Shown: positions 21,439 to 32,937 of the stretch, piece after piece | How positions within the stretch are numbered: the first letter of the stretch is position 1 | Layout of the letters: each line of letters begins with the position of its first letter | Source: Heterohyrax brucei | Taxonomy: Eukaryota > Chordata > Mammalia > Hyracoidea > Procaviidae | DNA: 64,000 bases | Reading direction: 5' to 3' | Assembly: GCA_028571685.1 (NCBI GenBank) | Contig: CM053141.1 | Span: forward strand, 138,722,833 to 138,786,832 | Notes under the pieces: model-generated | The model's database searches: none | What the model was told of the DNA's origin: nothing | What the model saw: the letters and a program-made list of their open reading frames with translations, nothing else | Made by a program: the position numbers and the translations under genes

Positions 21439-23405
21439 TATCCCACCTGAATTTAGAGACCATCTCAAGAACAGATTGAAGGCATAGAACATTAATGACT
21501 GAAGTCCAGACGAGTTATAGAAGGACAATATATGTAAAGAAAACAAGAGATCCCTGAAAAGTCAAGAAAGAAAGACTAAAATGGATGTCAGAAAAAACTC
21601 TGAAACTTACTTTTGAATGATGAAAGCTAAAGCAAAAGAAAGAAATGATAAAGTAAAAGAACTGAACAAAAGATTTCAAATGGGTGACTCAAGAAGACAA
21701 AGTAAAGTATTACAGTGCTATGTCCAAAGATCTGGGGATGCAAACCAAAAAAAGAAGATCATGCTTGACATTTCTCAAGCTAAAAGAACTGAAGAGAAAA
21801 TTCAAGTCTTGATTTACAATAGTGAAGGATTCTGTGGGGAAAAGACTAAATGATGCAGGAAACATCAAAAGAGGATTGAAAGAATACAGAGTCATTATAT
21901 CAAAAGGGTTGGCCCATGTTCAACCATTTCAACAGGTAGCATATGATCAAGAACCAATCATATTGAAGGAAGAAGTCCAAAATTCACGAAAGTCATTGAC
22001 AAAAAACAAGGCTTCAGAAATTAACAAAATATCAATGAAGATGTTGCACCAAATGGATGCAGTGCTGGAAGTGCTCACTTGACCATGCCATGAAATTTGG
22101 AGGAGAGCTACCTGGCCAACCAACTAGATGAAATCCATATTTATGCTTATTCCAAGGACAAATGATCCAACCAAATGTGGAAATTATTGAACAATATCAT
22201 ATGCAAGCAGTATTTTGGTGAAGATCATTCAAAAATGGATGCATCAGTGTATTGACAGGAAACTGCCAGAAATTCAAGCCAGATTCAGAAGAGGATGTGA
22301 AACCAGGAATATCGTGGCTAATGTTAGATGGATCATGACTGAAAGTATACTAGAAAGATGTTTACCTGTGTTTTATTGACTATGCATAGGCATTCGACTA
22401 TGTGGATCATGACAAATTATGGATAAAATCTTGGAGAATGAAAACTCTCCATGCATAGATCAAGAAGCGATCGTTTGAAGAGAACAATGGGACACTTGTG
22501 TGGCTTCAAATCAGAAAAGATCAGGGTTGTATCCTTTTACCATACCTCTTCAATCTGTATGATGAGCAAATTATCTGAGAAGCTGGACTATGTGAAGAAT
22601 GGAGCATCAGGATTCGAAGAAGACTCATAAAAAACCTCTCGTACACAGATAGCACAACCTTGCTTGCTGAAAGTGAAGAAGACTTCAAGCACTTACTGAT
22701 GGAGCTCAGAGATCACAGACTTCAGTGTGGATTACACCTCAACAGAGAGAAAACAAAAATCCTCACAACTAGACCAGTAAGCAATATCATTATAAACACA
22801 GAAAACATTGAGGCTTTAATTTTATTTGGACTCACAATCAACACCCATGGATGTACCAGTCAAGAAATCAAAAGAAGCAATGCATTGGGCAAATCTGCTG
22901 CAAAAGATCTTTTTAAAGTGTTGAAAAGCAATGTCACCTTGAAGACATAGGTGTGCTTGACTCAGACCATGGCATTTTCAGTCTCCTCATGTGCATGTGA
23001 AGGCTGGACAATGAATACAGAAAACAGAAAAGGAATTGACATCTCTGAATTGTGGTGTTGGAGAAGAATGTTGAATATACCATAGACTACCAAAAGGACA
23101 AACAAATCTGTCTTCAAAGAAGTGCAACCATAAAGCTCCTTAGAAATAAGGATGGTGACACTGTGTCTAACATACTTTTGACACCTTGTCAGAAGGGATC
23201 AGTGCCTGGAGAAGGGCATCATGCTTGGTAAAGTAGAGGGTTAGCACAAAAGAGGAAGACCCTCAGTGAGATGGACTGACACAGTGGCTACAATTGGCTT
23301 AAGTATAACAATGCTTATGGCGTTGGCACAGAACTGCGCAGTGTTTTGTACTGTGGTACATAGAGTCTCTATGAGTTGGAACTGACTTGAGGACACCTAA
23401 GAGCA
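21438..23405 (+). mobile_element. RTE LINE, 5'-truncated, contains decayed reverse transcriptase
   Basis: This is the longest RTE copy here (about 2 kb). It starts inside the region between endonuclease and reverse transcriptase and runs to the genuine 3' end (tatgagttggaactgacttg, then an AAG-rich tail). Open pieces at 21617-21853, 21822-22082 and 22660-22950 are successive parts of one ancestral protein in shifted frames. The catalytic Y-A-D-D box is degraded to Y-T-D-S at about 22641-22652. Inserted into a minus-strand L1 3' UTR, so it is younger than that L1. Confidence 0.82.
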
Positions 23406-23760
23406 AGAAGAAGAATATTTTCCATTCTTTTTTATTCTTGTATGCCATCTCAGTATCTTCCCTGCCCTCAGTCAAATTGTGCTCACTTCTCCCATATTGT
23501 GTACTGCCTTTCCCTTTACCGAAGTTAACACGGGCTATTCTCTCTAGTTAGTGATTTTCTTTCCCTTCTCTCCCATCCCTGGTAACTATAAAAAAATGTT
23601 TCTTTCTGTGTTCTTGATTATTTGTAGTAGTGGTCTCATACAGTATCATTTTGTGATTGACTTATTTCACTCAGCATAATGTTCTCCAGATTCATCCATT
23701 ATTGCATTATTAGGAGATGTTTCATAGTTTTATAATCCTTTCTGTTCTGTAGTAGCCGTT
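23406..23760 (-). mobile_element. L1 3' UTR and ORF2 end (right part)
   Basis: Continues the element left at 21438: 'tactgcctttccctttac', 'agtggtctcatacagtatc', 'cttatttcactcagcataat'. These are the reverse complement of the L1 ORF2 C-terminal region and 3' UTR; the element ends near 23760. Confidence 0.75.
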
Positions 23761-24169
23761 TTTTGTTTTTGTTTTTCTTTGCAGTAAAGATCTATCCGGA
23801 ACCACCAATGGTAGTGATTCCTGGAGACATGCTAATGAGGCATATTTCTCATAAGGTGCAAATGGTTTCATTGGCAGCTTCTTGAATATGGCAGAGACAG
23901 CAGCCCCCTTTCCAGGGATGGAAGTGGGTGAGGTGTGGGTATGAATCTACAGTGTTTTACAAGGGTTGTTTCTCCAGACTCAGAGTAGGGGCTGTTACTC
24001 CTGACCACTCAGTGGTTTTGCTACGCATCATTCCCTGTGTTACATGCCTTTCTACTTAAACTAGCTTGAGTGGATCCTCTGTTCCTAACCTGAGTCCTGA
24101 CTGACCCACTGCTTAAAAGGGTCACCTGTGAGTCACCATGTATTGAGCTGGCCTGTGTTAGAGTTTATC
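23761..24169. other. Unique DNA, nothing recognised
   Basis: No gene or repeat was recognised. Confidence 0.3.
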
Positions 24170-24315
24170 GTATAGCATTTAACTTGTTCTCCCTCTTGCC
24201 CTCATCCTCAGACTACAAGGTTCTTCCTCTGTTTTAGTTGTGGTATACCTGAGATAAAGCCTGATATATAATGTTCACTTAAGAGAGGTTTGTTTGAATA
24301 AATGAATGAATGACA
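24170..24315 (+). repeat. L2 3' end
   Basis: 'ctacaaggttcttcctctg' followed by 'agataaagcctgatatataa' and the terminal 'gaataaatgaatgaatgac' is an L2 3' terminus. Confidence 0.6.
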
Positions 24316-25000
24316 AAATGCCTGGAGCCAAATATCATGTAACGATTAGTTCATGGGAAATAAAAAAACTTGTTGAAAATGTAATTTTATTCCACACATA
24401 TGCCATTAGTGTATTTTATTTAATAAAATGTAGAAAGGCACACACTTTAGCTTGATATTAATCATTATCTCTTACTTAAGAAGTCAGATGGGATTCACTG
24501 CTCAGTAGTTAAATATTTTGCTGTCCCCCAAAGACTAGCAATGTGCTTTGATGAATGTGAGCCTTATTTCCTAGCTCCTGCCTCTTGCCCGTTACATTTC
24601 TTCCTGGTAAATTCTGAGCAGGTGCCGCTAGATGCCTCATTAACTGCATGGAGCTATAGAAATTGTAGGTGAGGTGATCCCTTGGCAGAAACTAAACTGC
24701 ATTCTTTAAACACCGCAGTGGACTTAAGGCATTGTTATTCTTTCTGTGTTGCCATCGGCGACAGACAATGGTCTAAGGTGCCAGGAGCCTGAATTGATGT
24801 TGTGTCTTATCTTTCCTCTGATCTTCTTTTCTTGTCATTATTCAGTCTGCTCTCTATCATTTGTCTGTTTCATTTCCTCATTCATATTTATTAAGTGCCT
24901 ACAGGTTGCATTTTAGTAATAATAATGTAGATATTATAATGTTTCTTTTCTTTTTTACTGTTTTAAAAGTCTTTTGCAATTTTTAACTCATTTGCTGCTC
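24316..25000. other. Unique DNA with a possible MIR/L2 trace
   Basis: Only 'atttattaagtgcctaca' at about 24885-24905 suggests an old MIR or L2 end. Nothing else was recognised. Confidence 0.3.
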
Positions 25001-25004
25001 ACTA

Positions 25005-25125
25005 AAATTGTTTTGCAGTCTGGAGGTCTGGCGCTGGTATTTTTATTTCATTGGTGAGGAAAGAGAGATGCAGAGGGTAAGTATCTTGCTAAAAGTCATT
25101 TAGCAGACCTGGGCCTAGATGGAAG
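25005..25125 (-). repeat. MIR
   Basis: 'attggtgaggaaagagagat' and 'agtatcttgctaaaagtcat' with 'agcagacctgggcctagatg' match the reverse MIR core. Confidence 0.6.
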
Positions 25126-25739
25126 CAGCTGATTTGACTTTAGTTTCAGTGTTTGCCCTGATTCTGTGTTAGTTTTATGGTAATAGACAAAACAGTGTGT
25201 TTTTCTTGGTAAGAAACTGAGAAACACAACAAGCAGTATCAGATCTTCAGGACTTTGCATGGCAAACCGGTATATTGCATAGGTGTAGACACAGAACGAG
25301 TATCTTGAAGAGAGTTGGAAAATACCTCAGCTCAATATGAAATGCATTTTTATTATTAAGGAATGCATGTATAGCATCTACATGAAGCATTCCAAATGGA
25401 AACAACATAGAAACTTCAGCTGGGGGTGATGAATCTCTTTGGCATTGCCACTGCAGCAGGAATCAGAGGCAGTCATAGCCCAACAGTGCTCTGACCTGGT
25501 CTGATGACATACGGGATGTTGAACAATATTTCCAAGAAGGAAAGAGGCCAAGGGAAGGAAACCTGGATGCAGGAGCCATTTTAGAGACCAAGTCAAAAAG
25601 AAATTGATTGAAGGGTTTAAATAGGAGAAATGGGGACTGGGAGAGGAAATGGTTATAAATCATTTTCTGAGTGACATCACATAGCAAATATGAAACCAGT
25701 GGGTAAAATTACAGGGAGGCAGGAGAAAACTCTTTCTGA
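25126..25739. other. Unique DNA, nothing recognised
   Basis: No gene or repeat was recognised. Two overlapping minus-strand frames of about 70 codons have no support. Confidence 0.3.
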
Positions 25740-25905
25740 CAAGTATAGGACTCAAAAAATGACATATGTTCTACTGAAAGGTAATGAGCTCTCCATCATC
25801 TGAAATGTTCAAGAAAACTGCCTGTCAAGGAGGCTACCACGTAGGAACTTGAGAGAGTCAGACCAAGAAGGGCTGGGAGCTTGGTGAGAAGCAGGTCTTA
25901 CCTGG
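25740..25905 (+). repeat. L3/CR1-like LINE 3' end
   Basis: 'ggtaatgagctctccatcat', 'gaaatgttcaagaaaactgc' and 'ctgtcaaggaggctacc' follow the order of the amniote CR1/L3 3' end (gagctccc... gttcaa... ctgtcagggatgc). Ancient. Confidence 0.5.
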
Positions 25906-26069
25906 AGAGTCTGAGATAGTAGCTGTGTGGAATGCAGAGAATCTCTGTTGGAAAACCACTGGGCCTGATCAATGGGCTCCTAAGTGTAGTTCAGATGGAA
26001 AAATTACATCTCCTTTATGTTTACATTTGATCTAAAAGTAAAAAAAGAAGGTAATCTTATTACTATTTG

Positions 26070-27059
26070 ACTTCCAGTGGATTATAAATAATTATGGATA
26101 ACAGGACATTGTGAAGAATGGGAATTCCAGAACACTTAATTGTGCTCATGTGGAATCTATATAGAGACCATAAGCAGTCATTCAAACAGAACTAGAGGAT
26201 ACTGTGTGGTTTAAAGTCAGGAAAGTTATGTGTCAGGGTTGTATCCTTTCACTACACTTGTTTAGTCTGTATGTGGAGCAAATAATCAGAGAAAATCAAC
26301 TTTATAGAGAAGGGTGGAGCATCAGGATTTGAAGATGGCTCATTAGCAAACTGCATTATGGAGGTGACACAACCATTCTTGCTGAAAGTGAAGAGGACTT
26401 CAAGCACTTAACTGATGAAGGTCAAAGACTACATACAGCCTTCAGTATGGATTATACCTTAAGATAAAACAAAAAACCTTGCAAATGGACCAAAAAACAA
26501 CATCATGATTAATGGAGAAAATATTAAAATTGTGAAGGATTTTATTTGACTTGTATCCACATCCAGCAACCACTGAAGCCATAGCCAAGAAATCAAACTA
26601 TGCATTGCACTGGGCAAATACGCTGCAAAAGATGTTGCTTGGAAGACTAAGGTGGGCCTGACCCAAACTGTGGTATTTTCAATCACCTCACATGCATGCA
26701 AAAACTGGACAGTGAGTAAGCAAGACTGGAGGATAACTGATGCCTTTGAGTTATGTTGGTGAAAAATATTGACTGTATCGTGGACTGCGAGAATAAAGCA
26801 TTGTGTCTTAGAAGTAGAGCCAGAATTCTCCTTAGAAGCAAGGATGGAGAGACTTCGTCCCATGTACTTTGGATGTATTCTCAAGAGGGATAAGCCCCGG
26901 AGAAGGACATTATCCTTGGTGAAGTAGAAGGTCACTGAAAAGATAAGACTTTCAGTGAGATAGGATGGCACAGTTGCTGAAAGAATGGGCTCAACAAGAA
27001 TGATTATGAGGATGGTACAAGACTAGGCAATGTTTCATTCTACTGCACACTGGATCACT
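26070..27059 (+). mobile_element. RTE LINE, second copy, split by an LTR
   Basis: It starts within the reverse transcriptase ('attatggataacaggacat', 'gaagaatgggaattccag') and runs to near the 3' end, where an LTR interrupts it; the last 55 bases resume at 27491. The catalytic box is Y-G-G-D (about 26356-26367) instead of Y-A-D-D. The 170-codon frame on the opposite strand (26459-26971) is only the antisense of this element. Confidence 0.8.
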
Positions 27060-27490
27060 GTCATAGATTGAATTGTGGCCTTCAAAAAATGTTGGTTAGG
27101 CCATTGTTCCTGGTATTGTGTGATTTTCCTATAGATGAGGATGAGGACTGGTTACTGAGGCAGGACTCAGTCTGTAAGATTGTACTGTGCCTTGTGGCAA
27201 TCTCTTGGGACAGAAAGGAAAGGGAAGCAAGCAGAGGATACAGGAAAGAAGCTGTGCTGGGAGGAGAGCACCTACTTTGCACCCAGAGTCCCTGTGCCTC
27301 AAAAGTTTCCAGTCTAGGGCAAGACTAACAACAAGGACCTTCCTCCAGAGTCAACAGAGAAATCCTTCCCCTGGAGGTGATGCTCTGAATTTGGACTCTT
27401 AACTTACTTCACTATAAGGAAATAAATTTCTCTTTGTTGAAGCCATTCACTCGTGGTATTTCTTTAATAATAGCACTAGATGACTAAGAC
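27060..27490 (+). mobile_element. Solo LTR, MaLR-like, nested in RTE
   Basis: It runs from 'tgtcatagattgaattgtg' to 'tagatgactaagaca' (TG...CA). Flanks are 'ggatcac' on the left and 'ggcac' on the right, compatible with a decayed 5-bp target-site duplication, as expected for ERVL-type LTRs. A polyadenylation-like AATAAA lies near 27420. Confidence 0.75.
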
Positions 27491-27545
27491 AGGCACTATG
27501 AGTTGGAACTGACTCAGGGGCAACCAACGACAACAACAATGGATA
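27491..27545 (+). mobile_element. RTE 3' end (after the LTR)
   Basis: 'tatgagttggaactgactc' then 'aaccaacgacaacaacaat' is the RTE terminus and its simple repeat, continuing the copy cut at 27059. Confidence 0.8.
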
Positions 27546-28079
27546 AGACAGTCTCCATTTGAGATATTACAGAATATACCACAGGAAGAGTGGGAGCTCT
27601 CCAACACTGAAGGACAGCAGTGGCATCTTGTCCATTTACATCAGCATGTTTCCACAGGTGGTAGTTTAATATGCCTTATTAGAGGAATTTATGGATCATA
27701 CTATCTTAAGTAAAAGAATCTCAAATAATAGAATCTTTATAATATTTTAAAAAAGGAATAACCATGAGAATCCGTATTGGAGAGAGATTTGTAGATTGTC
27801 TTGGGGCAAAACAGTAATAGCATATCAAACTTAAAGTTGTTGTGCATTTTTCTGTACAAAACAACGTGTGTACAATTATGCTGACCTCTTGTGATGACAA
27901 GTAACCATTGGTAGTACAGTCTTTAGTTGAAGTGAAAAAACAAAACAAAACAAAAAATCCTACACTGAATGTGTTTCGCTTATATAAGATTTAATATGGA
28001 CCAGGCAGTGCTGGTTTAAATGAGTTACTTTATTTTATTGTTTCAAGCCATAATATGTATATTTATATATGTATATTGA
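27546..28079. other. Unique AT-rich DNA, nothing recognised
   Basis: No gene or repeat was recognised. Confidence 0.3.
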
Positions 28080-28215
28080 TAGTGTATACGATTTTTAACA
28101 CTCCAGTTCTCTCTCTGTTTTGTCTTGATGGATTTGCCTGTTCTATGTATTTCACATAAATATTTGTCCTTTTGTCTGACATTTCACTTAGCATAGTGTT
28201 ATGAAAGAAACTGCT
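28080..28215 (-). repeat. L1 fragment
   Basis: 'gatggatttgcctgttctat', 'atatttgtccttttgtctg' and 'catttcacttagcatagtgt' are reverse complement of the L1 3' region. Confidence 0.55.
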
Positions 28216-28405
28216 ATGGAGAAAGCATTTTGAAACTAATGACTGAAAAAGTTTCAAACATTAATGTGGATTTTGTTAAAATTGTATAAGCATATAGCTT
28301 TTAAATACCACAACACTGCAGACTTAGGAAAGTTAGTAACAGAATTACAAAACTAATTTAAAACTGAAGAGTTTCAATGTATTTTGAACTCATTTATTAC
28401 ATATT

Positions 28406-28566
28406 GGAAACCCTGTGGCATAGCTGTTTAAGTGCTAAACTGCTAATCAGAAGGTAGTCAGTCCAGATCTGGCAGGCACTCCTTGGAAACTCTATGGGGG
28501 TAGTTCTACTCTGTCTGTATGGTTGCTATAAATTGCAATTAACTGAAGGGAGGTGGGTTTGGTATT
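28406..28566 (+). mobile_element. AfroSINE
   Basis: Head 'ggaaaccctgtggcatag', middle 'actccttggaaactctatgg' and 'agttctactctgtctgtatg', and tail ending 'gtgggtttggtatta'. Full length, diverged. Confidence 0.82.
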
Positions 28567-29957
28567 ACATATGCCACAAAATAGTGTGCTTCATTTGTTT
28601 GCAAGAACAAATGATACAGCAGGAAAAATGGACATTTGCTTTCAACAGTTTCATATTATTGGTTTTAGTAAATCAAATCAACAACATTTATTTTTCCCCC
28701 ACATGGTTCAATATATCTTTGAGAAGCATCTTTTTCAGCAATGGCAGCCATTAAAATTGCACCAAACTTTCAAATTCCTGTATCACAAAGTACTAACACA
28801 GGATTCGAAAAATAATGAATCACATTCAGAAGCATTCTTTTCAACGAGAAATGTTATAAATAATGGTTTCTTTTTCATAAGAGCAAAAATTCTTTGGTCC
28901 CATTAATAAAGTACATTAAAATAGAAATTATTGTAAAATGTTTTATTTCTAAGTAATCTTTCAAAATATCTAATTTTGTATGCTTTATAATAATCATAGT
29001 GTATCAGTACATCAGCATGTTAATGTACATAACTTTTAAATGAATAGATAAAAATAATAAGGGTTTATGCTCAAATATTTTGCTAATATGGATACTCAAG
29101 GTCCTTTGCCTAGCTCAGAGCCTTCTTTGGTTGGTGATGAAACCCAAGTTCCAGGAAGACACCTTCTTCCAAGGCTGAAAAGCAGACAGTAAGCACCTCA
29201 TTATCCAGTTCACTGCCCAGGAACCCAGCGGGGGTATGGGTGAGGGGAAGTAAAGCTAAAAACCTGCGTTTCTAAGTGAATCAGCTTGATTTAAGACCTA
29301 AAGACTTGAAGCTACCTGTGTTCTGGACAACATCTAATGCACTGTTGATGCTCAATAAATAACAAAGCATGATATTAATAATTAAGAATTGATGTTACTG
29401 CTCCTGTAAAATGATTTCCAGAAGAATTACTCCCCGTTCACTCATAAAGAAAAATGAGAGGTAGTGACAGAGCAATAGCTTTTAAGGAAATTTAGTTCTG
29501 GCTACTTGGTGTGCATGTGTGTGTGTTGTTGTTTTTTTCCTTTCTTCTTTGGTAAATGTGATGAATAAGTGAGGAAGACAAAACCTAGTGCCAGTCTAAG
29601 CTAGTTTTTTTCCTGCTTTTTTTGTCTTCATATCTTTAGGTGGGAATGTCTAGGATGCTGAATTACACGACTTTAAAGAGCTTGACAAATATTAATTAAG
29701 TGGGGGTCGTTTGGGGTTTGGAGAAAGTTATTTCTAATTGTGAATGTGTCTCCAATTAACTGCTCCTATTTTTTGACTGCACTGTTATTGGGAATGTGTA
29801 CTTTTGGATTTGCTGCGTGTTCATTTTAATAGGCTTTTTGAAATAGATGGCAACATGAAAAAAAGTGATACCTCAATGGGAAACTTCATAATTGTACAAG
29901 ATTAATATTTATGCTCATGTATGTACATATTACCTGTATCTGCATGGTCACACACAC
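28567..29957. other. Unique AT-rich DNA, no gene seen
   Basis: A 117-codon plus-strand frame (28553-28906) begins inside the SINE and has no other support. A weak L2/MIR-like 'gatgctcaataaataac' occurs near 29345. Confidence 0.3.
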
Positions 29958-29996
29958 GTGTGCACGCATACACACACACACACACACACACACACA
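29945..29996 (+). repeat. (CA)n microsatellite
   Basis: A CACACACGTGTGCACG block followed by about 13 pure CA units. Confidence 0.9.
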
Positions 29997-30655
29997 GATC
30001 CTTCCTTCTGCTTGTAACTGACACTTGTAATCATCCACACTGAACTGGGCTCTATTCCTTCTGAGCTAAGAGATTGTTGAGATTTGCTTTTTAATAGCAG
30101 AATATCAGAAAAGCTCTCCAGGAAAGTGAATTAATCCTCCTGTAAAAGTGAGTATAATTAATCATGGGAGAAAACTGGCCATGCATGTCAACAGAATCCA
30201 GGGAATTGGCTGAACATTATTGATTCATTACTCACCGTAGGTACCCCTCCTCCTATCCTACCCCTTGCAAGAGGAGAGGTGGTGGTGTGGAGGCACAGCA
30301 GCTGTACCTGACACTGGCAGTGTGGGCCTGGGGAGCAGACGAATTACGGACTGTAAGAGACATTGGGTTCATGTTCTAGCATAGGCAGTGCTGTTAATTA
30401 GAAGTCTAGCTTTGAACAATGTCTTAAGTAATTAGCCAGGGCAGGTATATGCCTGAGTAGGGGTGTATTACTCATCTTTCTGTTGCTTAGAGAAATTTTC
30501 TGTAGTGACAAAGGGACAAAATGTAAATTCATCCACAACTGCAGGACTTTCATGATGCATTTCAAAGCAGGTTTCTAAGTAAACCACCTACCCAAAGCTT
30601 TTAGACATGTTAGTAGTCTGTAAATCCTGATGTGCATGTCACTGTTAGCTTCTTT
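29997..30655. other. Unique DNA, nothing recognised
   Basis: No gene or repeat was recognised. Confidence 0.3.
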
Positions 30656-30659
30656 TGTT

Positions 30660-30855
30660 TGCACTGCTGTTTGGCTTTTAGAAGCAGTGTTACATGGTGG
30701 AGACAACAGGCTATGTATGAAGTCAACCAGATGCAATTCAAATTCTGGCTTTACATTTACCACCTGTGTTCCTCGTGATAAATTCATGGTGAAATCCTCA
30801 TCAGTAAAGTGGGAATCATAGTACCTATTAATAAGTTATTGCCTAGATAGGTAAG
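30660..30855 (+). repeat. MIR, plus orientation
   Basis: It holds the tRNA-derived part and core in order: 'tggtggagacaacaggc', 'caaattctggctttacattt', 'accacctgtgttcctcg', 'cctcatcagtaaagtgggaa', 'tagtacctattaataag'. Confidence 0.75.
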
Positions 30856-30867
30856 TTTTATACATTG

Positions 30868-31325
30868 TTGTTGTTAGCTGCCATTGAGTTGGCTCTGCTG
30901 CGTGGCAACTCATATATAATAGAGTAAAACACTGCCTGGTCCTGTGCCCTCTTCGTGATCATTGCTGTGTTCGAATACATTGTTATAGCTCTTGTGTTAG
31001 CCTATGTCACTGAGGGTTTTCCTTTCTTTTGCTAGCCCTCCACTTCATCTAACATGATGTCTTTCTCCAGCAATCAGTCTATCGGATGATGTGTTCAGAG
31101 TAAATGAGTCAAAGTCTCAGATGATAATCTGCGATCCAATAGGATATTTACAAGGTAATTTTTGGAAGTAGATCACCAGGCCTTTCTTCCTAGTTTGGAC
31201 AATCTGTTGAAGCCTGTCCACTGTAGATCCCTGCTGGTATTTGAAATACTGGTGGCATGGCTTCCAGTATCATAGCATCGTGTAAGTTACCACAGTATAA
31301 CAAACTGACAATAAGTGGTGGAAGT
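30868..31325 (-). mobile_element. RTE LINE with both ends but no middle
   Basis: The left part (30868-31135) is the reverse of the RTE 3' end: gttgttgttagctgcc, cactgcctggtcctgtgcc, then catgatgtctttctccagc. The right part (31157-31325) matches what I recall as the RTE 5' end in reverse: 'ccaggcctttcttcctagt', 'cctgctggtatttgaaata', 'ctggtggcatggcttccag'. About 2-3 kb of coding sequence is missing between them, so this is an internally deleted, non-autonomous form rather than a 5'-truncated copy. Confidence 0.65.
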
Positions 31326-32121
31326 GTTGCATGGAGCCTAGCATTTGTCCTCAATGAGTGACAGTTGTTATTGTCATGTATTTATTCAGTGAATATTTTC
31401 CCTCTTCTCTTCCTCTCTGAAGTGGTTGTCATTTCCTAGGATTTCTCAGCTATGCCCTTGGAATATCTCTTTGAAACTGGACTTCAAGAGATACTGTTCT
31501 TTCTCTGTAGGCAAGAGGATGCTAGCAACACAACCTCTTCAGGGGATGGTCAACCACTTTTCTTCCCTGACTTCTGTTTTAGGCCTTTCCTAGGTTCTCT
31601 GCTCTGGTTTTTGTCAGCCGGGGCTCCTCTGAGAGCAGCTACCTGAACAGATTAATCCTCCTTCTTCTGCCACTTGAAACTGCACAGAGCACAGGCTGCC
31701 TGCCAATGGTAGGGATGGCTTTAAAAAGGGTATTAAAACATGATGCTGTGATACTAGCGCTAACAGTGTGCTGTATACTTGCACCTTGCTTATTGACATG
31801 GACAAGTGTTTGCATGCCTATTAGTTTGCATGCCATATTAGTATGGCAAGTCAAAGTGTGTGACAGATATACAAATACTTAATTTCCCACTTCTGATAAC
31901 TGGCTTTGGCCTGATTCCAGGATGAACCATTGATAACTCACAGCCCTACTTACGGCATTGGCTGTGTGTCTAGCCCCTCATGTAGGAAGGTTGAGTGAGC
32001 CTCCCACTGCTCAATGGCTGTGCTCCTCCAGGATGAGAAGAGAAGAACTGCCCCAATGATGGCATGGGATATGAAAACCTAACTGGGGGATAAGGGACTA
32101 TTTTTAAAATGTTTAGGAGGT
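31326..32121. other. Unique DNA, nothing recognised
   Basis: No gene or repeat was recognised. Confidence 0.3.
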
Positions 32122-32127
32122 AAGGGT

Positions 32128-32290
32128 GCCTGAGTGGCACAGTGGTTAAGACTTTGCTACTAACCAAGTGGTTGGCAGTTCTCATCCAGCAGTTACTCCT
32201 TGAAAACCCTGTGGGGCGACTCTCCTCTGTTCCAAATATTTGCTATGAGTCAGAATTGACTCAACAGTAGTGGATTTAGGGTGGAAGGGT
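32128..32290 (+). mobile_element. AfroSINE
   Basis: 'gcctgagtggcacagtggtt', 'gctactaaccaagtggttgg', 'ctccttgaaaaccctgtggg' and 'ctatgagtcagaattgactc' in order. Confidence 0.85.
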
Positions 32291-32349
32291 TTCAGAAGTA
32301 TCCTTTTTGCTCAATGATCTAAGAATCCTGTTGGCTACAACCATTTGTG

Positions 32350-32418
32350 TATTCATTAATCAATATTTACTGGATGCCTACCAAGTGCAAATAACTGAAA
32401 TGCTTTCTGAGGGGCTTA
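32350..32418 (-). repeat. L2 3' end fragment
   Basis: 'attcattaatcaatatttac' with 'tggatgcctaccaagtgc' is the reverse of an L2 terminus. Confidence 0.45.
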
Positions 32419-32514
32419 GTAATAATAATAACAACACACTGTAATGTTTTTATTATGTCATAGCTATTGGTCCTGGCCCTTTATGTTATTGTTGATTTTA
32501 CCAACAAGACTTTT

Positions 32515-32705
32515 TGAATGTCAGCTGTTTCACAGGAACTGTACTAAGCATTTTGCATGCGTTTTGTTCTCACAGTAACCTTATGAGGTAGGTACTGTTG
32601 CCCCATTTCACAGATGAGAAAACTGAGGTTTGGATAATGCTCAAGGTCACATATCTGGTAAATGGTGGAACCAGGAGTAAAACTCAGGTTATTCTGATCC
32701 CAGTC
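32515..32705 (-). repeat. MIR, well preserved
   Basis: 'cagtaaccttatgaggtagg', 'cccatttcacagatgagaaa', 'actgaggtttggataatgc' and 'caaggtcacatatctggt' give a clear minus MIR. Confidence 0.88.
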
Positions 32706-32937
32706 TATTCTTTATTTATTTGGTTGCCCAAAAGATAGTTGAGAAACAATCTGTGGTAACTGAGGCCCTTTGTACCCTGCAATGGGAAGTCACCCTTAAG
32801 AGGAATATTCGTCTTGTAAACATGCTGCCTTTATTCCACCTCAAATCCCATGTCAGATGTGGTTTCCAGACTATTTTTCTGGGTCCTCTGCTCTTCACTC
32901 CATGTTTCCTAACTAGCTTTTCATCAACACTAGAGAG

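Noticed and set aside
26459-26971. 170-codon frame on the minus strand, the second longest in the window
   Set aside because: It is the antisense of a plus-strand RTE copy and shows no motif of its own.
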